From contig JAGMUV010000014.1 in NCBI GenBank assembly GCA_020744425.1, forward strand, positions 1,054,001 through 1,118,000: a stretch of 64,000 bases of DNA, read 5' to 3'. Below the pieces are notes generated by a model. It was not told the origin of the DNA. It did no database searches and was given only the letters and a program-made list of their open reading frames with translations. This stretch comes from Dactylonectria macrodidyma (taxonomy: Eukaryota > Ascomycota > Sordariomycetes > Hypocreales > Nectriaceae). Positions within the stretch are counted from its first letter, which is position 1. Every line of letters begins with the position of its first letter. The translations under genes and the position numbers were made by a program. Positions 1 through 10,759 of the stretch are shown one piece after another.

Positions 1-1845
1 GGCGATCTCAGCGGGAACACTCTTAGGGACGGGTACGTCGCTAAGGGAAACATCCGTAATCACTTCAGCATCGTATACTCTGACTTGTCTCAACTTTCCT
101 GATGTCGGATCCCTGGCCCAGAATATCTCATCAACGTCCCTATCATCATCGAAATTCTGCAAGTGAACTGGAGTTTTCTCGATAAGATCACCAATGAGCT
201 CCTCGACGGGAGGATCATCATCCGTATGAGAGATGGCCTCGATTGGAGAGCTCGCGACTGAGATAATTTCGGGACTTGAGACATGCTGGTCGTTGATCAA
301 AACTACTGGATCGAGTGCAGGGCTATCCTGGGCTTCTTTGATAGCTTCAGATGGATTCACTAGGCTGCTAGGGCCTGGTTCGCTTCGAGGCACCTGTGCA
401 GGCGGCTCTGATGGCTTATCTAGTTCGTCCGGAGAAGATTGGTTCGGACTGCCGTGGTTTATACCTAGACCGACAGGAGAATCGTGGCGGGGTTGAGCGT
501 CTAGAATCCAAACAAATCATGTCAACAAAATCTCCCAGGCCATGTTTGCTCCCTGGGGCGGAACATACCATCCAACACCTCATCTTGGTTTCCGTCACCT
601 GATATCGACGCCATACTCTCCTGTGCTGCAATCGCTGCTCGCTCCTTCATGTATTTGAACACCGATTGGTGATGCGGAATAAGAGACGCATGAGTGACTG
701 TTATGTCCAAAGGGCGCATGTCTTTGGCAGTCATCCAAGCGACTTCACTCTTGGCAGGGAACGGTAGCCCGTCGAAGAACATGACGGGGAATTGGCGCTG
801 CTGGGCCATGGGCTGGCCTTCCCTGTATCCCTTTCGCCACCGAAAGGTATAGGTGTCCTTGTTATAGACGTAGCAGGCTGGGATGTTTTCCATCAGGCCC
901 AGTTGCTCGAGTGTACTGGGGATACCGAAATCTTCAAGGTTTGACTTGGGAAGAAGAAGGGCAGCTGACCACTCCTTTGACTTTTGTCGGAACGCGAAGT
1001 AGAGGCTACCAGGGGTAGGATCAATGATCGCTTCGGCGTCCTCTTGGTTCACTCGTGCTCGGCTTTGACGTGTCTGTACCCCAACTGCCTCGGGGGTGGA
1101 AGATATATTCTGCTCTTTGGTGGAACTTCTTCGGGGATTCTGATGCCCGGTGCGTTTGGGAGCTTTGGCTGAACTGGTTCGGCCAGCGGTAGCATTTGTC
1201 GAGTTACGCCGCTCGCGTTCGCCTGCCTGAAGCCCGTCAATCCGCCGGCGCTTGCGCGATCTAGAAGTTTCTTCATGATTTCCCTTGTTTCTATGTTAAA
1301 ACGAGTTTAAAGCTAAGGTAGGACTTCCGAGTACTTACCTTAGGTATGTGATCTGGCCCTTCCACTCCTGGGATAGATTGCTGTTCCCGATGTAAGCAAC
1401 CCTCCGGTGTTGATACATGATCATGAGGTTCATTTACTGTTTCGTCGGATCCACCGTGGTCCGTACGTCGTTTTGGGAGCTTTTGCAACGCCTTCGTCAC
1501 CATATCAACGCCGAGTGCGTTCACGAGGTCGTCACAGAAGCCCTCCATTGCCGTCTCGAGTGTTGTTTCATAAGCTTTGTCATCGTCGTCAATGCTGGCC
1601 TTGGGCTTCATTTCCATTTCCTTCAGACGGCCACCAAACTCGACAATCTTTTGAACTTTGGACATATCGGAGGGATCTGGGTTCGCTGCCATGTATGCCC
1701 ATGTCTGAGCAATCCCCGCCTTCACGGCCGCTCGGTTCTCATGATAGACATCACGTGGGGGTTTGATCGCATCGAATTTTTGGCCGTACTGGGCAACAAC
1801 TTCCTTTACCTCGTTAAACTTGAGGACAAGTCCCAGGGTCGACAT
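1..1845 (-). CDS. Hypothetical protein, 3' part outside the window
   Basis: I do not recognise this protein. It is read from ATG at 1845 through three exons: 1845-1339, 1283-569 and 500 to beyond base 1. The second intron (568-501) has a GTATGT donor and TTCTAG acceptor. For the first intron (donor GTAAGT at 1338) the frame stays open only with the CAAG acceptor at 1287-1284, not the CATAG seven bases earlier, which lies very close to the likely branch point. At least 570 residues are visible. The first 130 are folded-looking and charged, starting MSTLGLVLKF. The rest is rich in Ser, Pro, Arg and acidic residues and looks disordered, with a basic patch RSRKRRR near the start of exon 2 that could be a nuclear signal. 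No catalytic motif was seen. Confidence is in the gene model, not in a function. Confidence 0.7.
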
Positions 1846-3461
1846 CTTGGAGATGACCAGGCCCCGCTTGCGGTGGGCGTGGGATGTTTTGTACAGTCGG
1901 ACTCAGGTGGTGTGTGAGGGCAAGATGATTAGGCTGCTGTGGCGCTGAACATTTGTCATCTGACTGCAGCATGTCTCAGTCCAGAGTCCAGACCGACACG
2001 GTGACGCCGGGTGGTTGATGGAAACGAAGATGGCAATGGGGATGGCAATCAAGCTGGCAAGAGAGATGGAAATTGAGATGGAAATGAAGGGGAGTTGCAT
2101 GAGCAAGACCGTGAGCTGCTGGCGAGGCGCTGGAGTGGTGGTGTTGGTTGGGAACCTGGACAGTGTGAACAAGTGAGATGTGGACGCATGTCTCCCGGAT
2201 GCTCGACCCGGGGCCAGTTGACAAGCGGGGAGGGAGGAAAGGCCCCGGCCAGAGCGAGAAGGAACTGCCAGCCAGCAGGCTGTGAGCAAGCGGGGCATTG
2301 TGCAGTACTTTGGTACCAGCAGCTGGACCTCTGATTTGATGCCACAGTACGAATGTCTCCCGTCGGCCGACTCCCTAATCCAGTCGATTGCAGCCAGCTG
2401 ATATCCGAAAAAGAAACGTCTGGATACTAAGCCCGATGTGGCACAGAATCCAATATTGTGTCCCAGCCATCTAGCACCAAGCCCTACGTAGGCCAAAAGT
2501 CGATTGACTTGTCCTTCAGCCAGCAATTCGTTTTCTTTCCAACCGACCGGTGTCGCTTCCATTTGGTTACCTGAAAGGCTTGGCGAGCGAAATTTCCCGA
2601 TGTCACCACAATCCTAGGGCCACAGTCGGACACAGCTGTGGCGCGAGGAACGAAGAGAGCTGAAGATCACAGAAAGTCCCATGAAGTGACCAACCAGAAC
2701 GGCGCCACTGTTTCACATGAAAAATTGGCCATTTACGCAGTGAAGCCCAAGCGATTCTCCTCACCACCGCATCAAGCCACAAAGCAGGTAGTTGGCTGAG
2801 CCGTACTTAAAACGATTGGACGAGAGCCGAAGTGGTTCAGATTGGAGCTCAAGCCAGCCGCTAGCGATTGATACGAATCACAAAATGGGTACGCAGCATG
2901 TACCTGGTACTGTTGTGGTTCATTGAATCCGGAAGTGGTCTTGGTCTAACAGAACTTTACCTCCTTACGAAGATGCCATCAAATGACTAGTCATCTGAAC
3001 CAACTCCTATCCCTTTTCAAAACTTGGTCCCACAGTTGCAACGTAGAGGAGGCTAATCTGTGCTTCCCAATAGTGCAAATACCATGCATCATCGCGCGCT
3101 CCACCATCTATTGATGTTGAAACTCAGTCGACTAAGGCAAAGGACTAATTAAATCTCTCGCTTACCATTTCCTCCAGGAAAATCTCTAGTAGAAATGCAT
3201 TCGGTACTATCCTATCTAAATTTCTGGTATCCAAGATCCAGCATTGAGTAGACGGTGCGGTTCAGCTGAAGAGATTCTGGATTCACTTGCCATGTCACAT
3301 CCTTGTTTCTTGTTTGTGCACGTGATACTAAACGCGTCCCCAGTCACTCTACAACCCTGGCACGCGATGATCTACGGAGCCCGAGTGTGATATAAGCTTT
3401 CTAGGCCGCGTCATTCGGAGCTCTCATTCTCTCACCTGCAATCTCAACATTTTCATTAGAA
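1846..3461. other. Divergent intergenic region, no gene seen
   Basis: This stretch separates the divergent genes starting at 1845 (minus) and 3462 (plus), so it should hold both promoters. A purine-rich tract at about 2021-2092 (repeats of GATGG and GAAAT) is a pyrimidine tract on the coding strand of the left gene, as is common upstream of fungal genes. A 219-codon minus-strand open frame at 1903-2562 was judged spurious. Nothing else was recognised. Confidence 0.6.
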
Positions 3462-4989
3462 ATGCCGCCCAAGAAAAGAGCCCCGAGAGGCCAGAAGCGC
3501 TCCATTGAGGAGGCAGGCGATGAGGGCCAGTCGCCTGTCGCCAACAAATCCAACACCCGCCAGGTGCCCACTGATTCAGCAGAGGAGGCATCGAGCTCTG
3601 CTTCTGCAGCTGCCACCACCACACTTGGACCCCCCCGTATTGCGCGGGGTCCAAAGGGTGAGGCCTTCATCCCCCGCCTTTTCCCAAAGGCGATTGCCAA
3701 AGCCGCCCAGAAACTTCCAATCCCTCAAGGATGGGTGAATGGCATCGATGGCACTCCCGACAGTTCGATGACTCTCGGTGACTGGCAGTGGTGGGCGGAA
3801 AGCGATGATTGGCTGCTGAAGAATAAGAAGGCATTGGGATTCAAAGAAGCCGATTGGAAGAGAAAAGACGAAGCAATGACAAAGGAAGTTCCTCGAAAGG
3901 AAGATGAGGGGTATGAAGATTTTGACTTTGTCTGTGTCCATACGCCTGCGAAGGACGAGGATGAGGAAGACGAAGACGACGAGGAAGACGAAGGCGACGA
4001 GGAAGTCGAAGAAGAAGGCGAGGAACCAGCCGAAAAGGCTGCGAAAGGCTCTCGTGGCGAAGAGTTTGTGGGAAAGCTTGCATCGCTTCATCCCGATCGC
4101 GTTTGGGTGTTTTCCCTACTCGGCCAAGATCGGTTCCAATGGTGGCTTCTGGAGTCGTTGAAGCGCGATCAGGACGAGTTTATGATGCACGTCTACAGTC
4201 ACTTCAGCCACTATGGAAAGTTTGAGGTGATGGAGAACATTGCAAGCCTAATGCTGGTTCTTGGAAGTGCTTCTTGATACTAACACCTGTAGTTCCTGCA
4301 CTTCAACTCCGTAAACACTGCCAAGGCCAAAGCCAATGTGCTCTGGCCTGAGCTTGAAGGAATCGCACTGCTCCTCAACTGCGATATTATTGACTTCTTC
4401 AGTAAGTGACCACCTGCAGTGTGCCTTTGGTCGGTTACTAACCCGATCCAACTTTAGTGAGCGACGACGCAGATAAGGCTAACGCCACGATCGAAATGGT
4501 GGGCCACCTTGTCATCTCTGTATTGAACTCCCTCAAAAAGGAGGGCTTGCTCACTGCCAATTCGTCAATCCCCAACATCGGCCTTGTACTGGCGATCTTT
4601 GTCGATTGGGTTGCGACGCTGGCTAGTATTTGTTCTTGGGAAGATAGTACAAGTTGGGTTCATGTTGTTCTAAAGATGGCCGAAGACGCCCAGATCAAGC
4701 TGTCCGGACCACCGCGCTATGCGGAGAGTCTCAAGACAGTCCAGGACGAGGTGGATAGGTCGACAAACGGGGACAGAATGTGGAAGAAGTCATTCAAGGA
4801 TGCAGTAAGTTTGAGTACGACCCTTTGCCTCGATCTTGACTAACTTGTTAGATGAAATCATTCTCAGGCGATCACGCCTCGTCTGCGTCGGCTAGAGCCA
4901 AACCAAAGCTCGGAGGCACTCATTACGATATTACAAAGATGTCGGCCGCAGAGCGGAAAGGAGCCTCCTTCGGTGGAGGCCTCTTTTGA
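3462..4989 (+). CDS. Hypothetical acidic protein, four exons
   Basis: This 452-residue protein is not recognised. Exons are 3462-4226, 4293-4401, 4458-4804 and 4852-4989. All three introns are 47-66 nt, with acceptors preceded by CTAAC-like branch points, and the phases match. The N-terminus is basic (MPPKKRAPRGQKR) and Ser/Ala-rich. A Trp-rich segment near residues 105-120 includes DWQWW. A run of about 30 almost purely Asp/Glu residues (about 165-195) follows, then a mostly helical C-terminal half and a Gly-rich end (FGGGLF). The basic start plus acidic tract suggests a nuclear or chromatin-associated protein, but that is only inference. The ATG follows a pyrimidine-rich leader and is the first in frame. 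Confidence 0.75.
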
Positions 4990-6617
4990 GTCGGCGTGAT
5001 TCTGGAAACATGCGAACAGGGCTATGAAAGGACATAACATTAATATTTTTTCTGAGACCGTTACAGCCTTGGGTATATGGGTTTTCTTGATTTTTGTTCC
5101 AAAAGCCTCTCGCTGTACTGATAGTTGGATAAAGAAGAAAAAATTGGTACAATATGAACTGAAAGCCGTTCTGTAGTATGGGGAATGAGTGGCCAATGCC
5201 GTAGCACACAGCTCAGGCCTACGAGATCCCCCAGCGGATCAACTTGTAGCATGTGTATCAGACATCAGTAGGCCATCCAGTTTTCTCAGAATCATAATTG
5301 AGTCACAAATGATCAGTCTCGTTGTCACCCACATCATAGTCTCCGGGTTTCATTTCAAGTAGTTTCATGTCTGGCATGAGACTGACTTGCAGAGAAAACG
5401 ACAAAGCGAGATCATTTAAGTCGATATGTGGCATATTGCAAAGGAAAGACTGCGGCTATACCGCGTCCTCGGTGCCAGGTTCAGGTAGCTGCACCACCAT
5501 GTCCTAGACGAAAGCTTCCGGTAAGTTGAGATTATCACTCTCGTATGAGCCTTCGATTCCAGACGTTGAGGCTCGTTGTCCAAGGTCGATGACTTGCTCC
5601 AACTTAGATGGGCGGACAAGCTCCACGCCGTCATGAGTCGGCTGTTCGGCGTCCTCGGCATCAGGCGTATGTCTATGAATATGTTGGGATAACTCAGCCA
5701 CACTAGCTCAGCCCTCCGAGAAGCTCAAATAATTGGGGATTACGGGGGTAAGTTAACTCCTAAAATCAATGTCTCAAATGTAGAATTGGTGCTACTGAAT
5801 GAAGGTTGATTAATCCTCTAGCAGTCTAGCTGAGAGGTTGTGAATGGACTCTAGGGTAGCTTCTGGCATGGAGGTCCAAGAGACCTTCTGTAAGCCTGAT
5901 TATGACCACGGCGCAGTAAAGCCCACAGACACTTCAACCCAGATTGATGTTGAAATGAGGAAGAATGAAGTGAATTTCTGGTGGGCGACTTGATGCTGGT
6001 ATCCAGCTGTCCGGTGGAAGATTGCACGGTACGAATGCACTCTCAAGCCTGAGAGGAAAAGTCTGAAAAGTCTTGAGGGTCCTAATTTTATTATGCACCC
6101 CGAAGCCCCAACTCTGTCCTTCTATTTTTTGCGGCAAGTCTATTTCCATTGATTCTCGTCCCTCAGTTGGTTTTAAGCTTATTTTTAACGCAGTTGACAC
6201 TATAACAAGGTCTGTGGATCGCCTTCTAAATTCTACGAGAACCCGGGCAACACAAACTATTTGAATCCGAACTGGTTGAGAGATTTATGAGAAATAAGTG
6301 CATAGGATAAAGTTCATGAAAAAGCAAACCGAGCAAGGTGGCCAAGCCATTTCCACGATCTGGCTGGGTCAGGACGCTGAGAGTCAAGGGGGATACAGAC
6401 CAGACCCCTGTCAATTACTAGGCACGCTCGGATTCTGCCCCTCTTGACAGCTCGGCATCTGAGCTGAGGCGGTTACGTCTAAAACAGATCATCCAACACT
6501 CTAAAATCTGTAGCATTCTTCATCTCCCCACATTATTCTCTATCCTATTAATCGGCTGGGTATACCACCCAGTTTACAAAGTCTCATATTTTTTTTCATA
6601 CGCCTTCCCTGGCCAGT
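4990..6617. other. Intergenic region with a degenerate frame
   Basis: About 1.6 kb without an intact gene. The only coding-like signal is the minus-strand relic at 5303-5701, listed separately. The part from 5720 to 6600 is AT-rich and shows short open frames only. The last 100 bases before 6618, with a T-rich run at about 6590, should be the promoter and leader of the next gene. Confidence 0.5.
5303..5701 (-). pseudogene. Degenerate coding relic with two TAG stops
   Basis: Reading the minus strand from 5701 gives 65 codons of protein-like composition beginning VAELSQHIHRH. The frame then continues past TAG and past a second TAG about 19 codons later, to a TGA at 5305-5303. Reading both TAGs as former CAG codons gives one continuous acidic frame of about 130 codons. 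Stops of the CAG-to-TAG type without frameshifts are what RIP leaves. The family is not recognised. It could also be an exon of an unmodelled gene, but no convincing splice sites were found. Confidence 0.35.
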
Positions 6618-7526
6618 ATGGTTCGAACAAAGACGCGGGCCCGAACTCTAGAGGAGAGGTACCCAAAAGACAAGTACCCAAACGGACCCCCAAATGACGA
6701 GTTTCCACCGAAAACCGGGTTCATATCCAACAATGTTATTTTTGATGATCACACCGGAAATCCAGCCCTTATGTCATGGAGGAACTCTGGCGCTAAGCAT
6801 TCCTTGCCTCACCTCGCCTCATGGGTCTTCTATATGGTCCATCCGGATGTGCTACGTGATTTTGACGGCTGTGCATTTCAACGCGATCTTGAGGATACTC
6901 AATCCTTATGCAGAGGCGAACCTTTTAGATACGAGTTCTTCTTCCTTCCAGGCGCCACGGCTGAAGAATGCCACGCGCACTACTGCAAGGAGATGGAGGC
7001 TCGAGGTGCTATCTGGCGCCAAATTCGCAAGGTTAAGAGAGCGATAAACCTTAAGAAGCAGGAAAACGCCAAAGTAGCGGAAGATGATTTAGTGCAGGAG
7101 CCCGCCTCTGATCAAGACTCCACTTCTGACCAAGAGTCCGCTTCTGATCAAGACGCTACTGCAAACAATCAACTTCCTGGCTTGGTCTGGCCAAAACACG
7201 ATTCTGATTGCTACTATGTTTCCTATCGCGGCTGGCTTTTTATGTATCCAGACGCGGACATTAATTGCGGGGGTGCTGCTAGCGAAGCTCGTAATATCTA
7301 CCTTGTTACATTTGACCCTATCCCTCAGGATTGGACAGAGGATGAGGTCATCAAGTTTGATCCAATGGAATACCCTGTCTATGCAAAGCGGATGAAAGCT
7401 AGGGTAACCGAAGTGTGGGAACATGGGATTGTGGGTTGGATGGAAATGAGAAAGGTTTCACATTGGCATGAAGAGGCTAATCATGCCACATGTGAAGCTC
7501 TAGAGCTAGGTTGGGAGTCTTGGTGA
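6618..7526 (+). CDS. Hypothetical protein, paralog A of a local pair
   Basis: A single-exon gene of 302 residues starting MVRTKTRART. The family is not recognised, but a clear paralog lies on the minus strand at 10760-11698. Both share the start, a block around SWVFYMVHPDV, the block EFFFLPGATAEECHAHY, a basic helix RQIRKVKRA, the block QLPGLVWPK, the block YLVTFDPIPQ and the last residues LGWESW. Between the basic helix and QLPG lies a Ser/Asp/Gln repeat (copies of SDQDS/SDQES) that differs in length between the copies. The well-kept N- and C-terminal blocks and intact frames argue that both are real genes. The basic N-terminus could direct it to the nucleus, but nothing shows a function. 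Confidence 0.75.
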   Translation: MVRTKTRARTLEERYPKDKYPNGPPNDEFPPKTGFISNNVIFDDHTGNPALMSWRNSGAKHSLPHLASWVFYMVHPDVLRDFDGCAFQRDLEDTQSLCRGEPFRYEFFFLPGATAEECHAHYCKEMEARGAIWRQIRKVKRAINLKKQENAKVAEDDLVQEPASDQDSTSDQESASDQDATANNQLPGLVWPKHDSDCYYVSYRGWLFMYPDADINCGGAASEARNIYLVTFDPIPQDWTEDEVIKFDPMEYPVYAKRMKARVTEVWEHGIVGWMEMRKVSHWHEEANHATCEALELGWESW

Positions 7527-8387
7527 TGTAGGAAGATAATAACTGATTTTTCAGCACTGAGTTAATAGTAAGGACGAATAGATTCAGCTCAGTTCAATAA
7601 AACGCCATATTGAGATGAACTGGCTCAAGTGGACATATGATGGATACATGGTTAGGATATATAAGTTACATCCCACTGTTGAAACCGCTGTTCAGACTTT
7701 TGTGTCTGCGCTGCCGCGTTCCACGTTGCCGCGTTTCTATACAGTCACGTGTTTGCATTGCTTGAGTTGTCATAAGACGAAGGACTCGATTGATTGGTCG
7801 ACCTAGTTACCGATAGACTCTTGTCCCTCCTCCATTAGAACTAACCTCCCTCTGCAAAATCCTTCCATCCATCGCAGTCAATATCAGAGGCGACGGCAGG
7901 ATTCCCTTAGTTTCCAACGCATAACTCCTTCGGCTGCATATTGGTTAGCACAAGGTCAGCCCATAACTATATAACCTATGCATTACAGTTAGTGCTCTCT
8001 AGATTATTAAGGAAGGCGATATCAATAGCTATCATTTCCTCCATTTTCTCCCTTTAAGCCAGTTCCTCTAATAAGGCTTACTCTATCTCAATCTATCGGA
8101 TTATATCTTCATTTGCTTATAGGAACAGGTTCTCCTAGAGGATTCAGCAGCCGAAGACCGCTAACTGGATAAGCCTCTTGCAGCCAAGCTGGCTGATTTC
8201 AGCCTTCGTTATATGTCTTAGGCCGGATAGATGAGATGCTCTTTATAGCCTAGGAACTAGGCTTCGATCTGCTTCGATTCTCTCGTCTAGCTTATATACG
8301 AGACCATTCTCGTATTCTGGTGTCGGCGACGGTTCGCCGGGCTGTAGCGCGATACGCCGTACGCGCATTGTGTCGTTTGTTTGGTTA

Positions 8388-8410
8388 GGGGGGTGGGGGG
8401 GGTAGGGGGG
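8388..8410 (+). repeat. G-tract cluster, possible G-quadruplex
   Basis: Three runs of 6, 8 and 6 G are separated by T and TA, directly followed by TTT. This meets the usual four-tract requirement for a quadruplex once the 8-G run is split. It sits in gene-free, RIP-like DNA. Confidence 0.7.
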
Positions 8411-8470
8411 TTTCATTATGAGTCGGTTATATCACGAGCAGCTTGAAAATAAAGCTAATCTTTAATAAGT

Positions 8471-8530
8471 TGAATTGCGACAGTTAAATTGCGACGTGAT
8501 TGGAATTGCGACGAGCTTGGAATGCGACGA
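8471..8530 (+). repeat. Four short direct repeats of ATTGCGAC
   Basis: The core ATTGCGAC occurs three times and a shorter version, ATGCGACGA, a fourth time, spaced about 15-17 bases apart. Regularly spaced short repeats like this are typical of transposase-binding sites near the ends of DNA transposons. No matching inverted end was found nearby, so this is at most one end of a worn element. Confidence 0.5.
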
Positions 8531-8864
8531 ATGCAGAGCCCTCACGAGGGTTTTATCGCATGACGATTTTGCCTTCCGACATCTAGCTTTTCTATCTAGC
8601 TTTTCCAGCTGCTTGACGCATCTTGAAGGGTTGGTTGGGACAGTAAGGCTTGCACCCTGATGCAGTAGGAACTCTAGTCATTCTGAGTTACTATTGCCTT
8701 GGGCTTGGGTTTTAGGGCCTCACAATATTATTCACTATTAGTTATTTTTTTACTGTTTTTACTGTTTAACCTCTGGCCCCTCTCTGAGTGTGCGCTGCCA
8801 AGGACCATAACCTTAATAAAGTTAAACTGAGCTAAATCTATTTATCCTTGCTATTAACTTATTA

Positions 8865-8911
8865 ACGTACATGATAAGCGAGTGCACCAACCAAGCGAGT
8901 GCACCAAAAAT
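8865..8911 (+). repeat. Left inverted repeat of the Fot1-like element
   Basis: These 47 bases match the reverse complement of 10678-10724 without a mismatch. Within the repeat the 15-mer AAGCGAGTGCACCAA occurs twice in tandem, 18 bases apart, so each end offers two copies of a possible transposase-binding site. Confidence 0.93.
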
Positions 8912-8975
8912 CTCCCAATATCTCCTCTTCGCATCTAATTAACTATTTCTTAACGAATAAACATGTTACAATCAA

Positions 8976-10618
8976 ATAATGAGGCTAACATGCTTCTCGC
9001 TCTTCGAGCCCTTTAAAATGACCCGCAACTGGGTCTCCGACCAGCCGCAAGGTTATACTAGGTGGATTATCATGCGCTTCGTCGCTGACAGAAAGGCATC
9101 CAGTCTCGACGCGATACCATCCCCAACTCACGGAGACTATCTGATCTAGAGGAGCAGATTATTGTTCAGTTCATTCTCGACCTAGATTCGCGAGGATTTC
9201 CCCCGCGACTGCGTGGTGTTGAAGAAATGGCTAACCGACTGCTCGCTGACCGCGACGCGTCACCCGTCGGCAAGCGCTGGGCTTCTAACTTCGTTAGGCG
9301 ATAACCAGACCTCAAGATGCGTTTTTTTCATAAATACGACTATTAGAGAGCTAAATGCGAAGATCCAGCCATTATTCGCGATTGGTTTAGGCTCATGGAG
9401 AATATAATCGCAAAATACGGTATCAACCTAGCTAATATCTATAACTTTGACGAGACTGGCTTTATGATGGGTGTCATTACAAGCAGAATGGTTATCATAG
9501 GCACAGAAAGACGTGAAAAGGCGAAATCAGTGCAGTCTGGAAACTGGGAATGGGTTATAGCCATCTAGGCGATCAATGCGGAAGGCTGGGCGATCGCGCC
9601 GTTCATCGTGGTTGCGGGTTAATATCACCTCGCTAACTGGTACTAAGAAAGCAGCCTCCCGGACGATTGGGCTATTGCGACGACCCATAATGGCTGGACC
9701 GATAATGATACAGGCCTTGAGTGGCTCAAGCACTTCGATAAACATACTATAGCCCGATCAACCGGTCGCTATCGTCTTCTCATCCTCGATAGGCATGACA
9801 GTCACCACTCGGTCGACTTTAAGAAATATTACGAAGAGAACCACATCATTACGCTTTATATGCCGCCTCATTCGTCTCATCTACTTCAGCCTCTTAATGT
9901 CGGGTGCTTTGGGCCGCTCAAACAGGCATATGGTCGAGAAATTGAGCATCTGATCAGGTGCTCGATAACCCATGTTTCAAAGACCGAGTTCTTCCCAGCC
10001 TTTTATGCCGCCCACGAAGCCGCCATAACAAGGAGTAATATTGAGGGGGGTTTTCGAGGGGCCGGACTTATTCCCTTGAATCCAGAAAATATCATATCGA
10101 AGCTTGATATGCAGCTACGGACTCCAACGCCGGTCAGGGAGGAGGCCAGCCTCCCCGACCCTTGGGTCTCAAAGACCCCAAAGACGGTGCTTGAGGCTAG
10201 CTCACAGTCTGAATACCTCGAAAGACGAGTAAGACAGCATCAGAGCAGCTCCCCAGCATCAATTCTTGAGGCACTTAAGTCACTTTCAAAGGGAACGAAG
10301 GCAATAATGCATCAGAATGCCCTATTGAAGTCCGAGAACCAGATGCTTCGACAGGCAAATGAGACTCTTAGCAAGCGGCGTAGAGTAAAAAGAACCCGGC
10401 TACGGAATGGAGGGAAGATGACTGTAGGTGAGGGAAGGGATGAGATTGACCAGAAAGACATTGATGCGCAGGTGATGGCCGAACTATCGAGAAGTGGTGG
10501 TCAGGGAAGGTCGGCGCCGGCGAGGGAAAGGCGGTGTGGAATATGTGGCAAGGCTGGTCATAATAAAAGAACATGTCAGGTTGTTGTTGAGATATCTGGA
10601 GAAGAGAATAGCAATTAG
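8976..10618 (+). pseudogene. Fot1/pogo DDE transposase, RIP-type inactivated
   Basis: One frame runs from about 8976 to the stop at 10618 with no frameshift but about eight premature stops, all in the first 700 bases. Several sit where related transposases have Gln or Arg (CAA/CAG/CGA to TAA/TAG/TGA). The last 252 codons (9860-10618) are open. Visible landmarks are an N-terminal psq-like helix-turn-helix region, the first catalytic Asp in FDETGF, the second in LILDRHDSHHS and the third-position block PLNVGCFGPLK. Active pogo enzymes have Asp (PLDVG) in that block, so the third catalytic residue is replaced by Asn, a G-to-A change. The C-terminus carries a CCHC zinc knuckle (CGICGKAGHNKRTC) after a coiled-coil-like segment. 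Confidence 0.88.
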
Positions 10619-10677
10619 TTTTAATTGATTGAATGCTGTGTTGTGTTTTTATGCTATGTTGTGTCTTGAGGGTCGAT

Positions 10678-10724
10678 ATTTTTGGTGCACTCGCTTGGTT
10701 GGTGCACTCGCTTATCATGTACGT
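10678..10724 (-). repeat. Right inverted repeat of the Fot1-like element
   Basis: Exact inverted copy of 8865-8911, followed by the TA duplication at 10725-10726. Confidence 0.93.
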
Positions 10725-10759
10725 TATAGGAAGAAAAAATAAGTGAATAACTTCCTACA

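Larger units (their letters stand above)
7527..8864. other. AT/TpA-rich gene-free region, likely old repeat
   Basis: No intact gene. From about 7850 to 8330 the DNA is rich in TA steps (TAAG, CTAG, TATA) and has no long frame on either strand, as in repeats worn down by RIP. A run of G tracts (8388-8410) and a set of short direct repeats (8471-8530) are listed separately. The stretch ends at the TA target duplication of the Fot1-like element. Confidence 0.45.
8865..10724 (+). mobile_element. Fot1/pogo-type DNA transposon, complete ends, dead transposase
   Basis: A 1,860-bp element bounded by perfect 47-bp inverted repeats and flanked by TA on both sides (8863-8864 and 10725-10726), the target duplication expected of Tc1/mariner-pogo elements. 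The size matches Fot1-like elements of ascomycetes. Inside is one plus-strand transposase frame with about eight stops and no frameshift. The element ends 35 bases beyond the stop codon of the minus-strand paralog B. Perfect ends with a dead gene suggest it could still be moved by a transposase from elsewhere. Confidence 0.92.

Noticed and set aside
1903..2562. 219-codon open frame on the minus strand
   Set aside because: Rich in Ile/Ser repeats that come from a purine tract, no motif, and it lies in the promoter of the gene starting at 1845.
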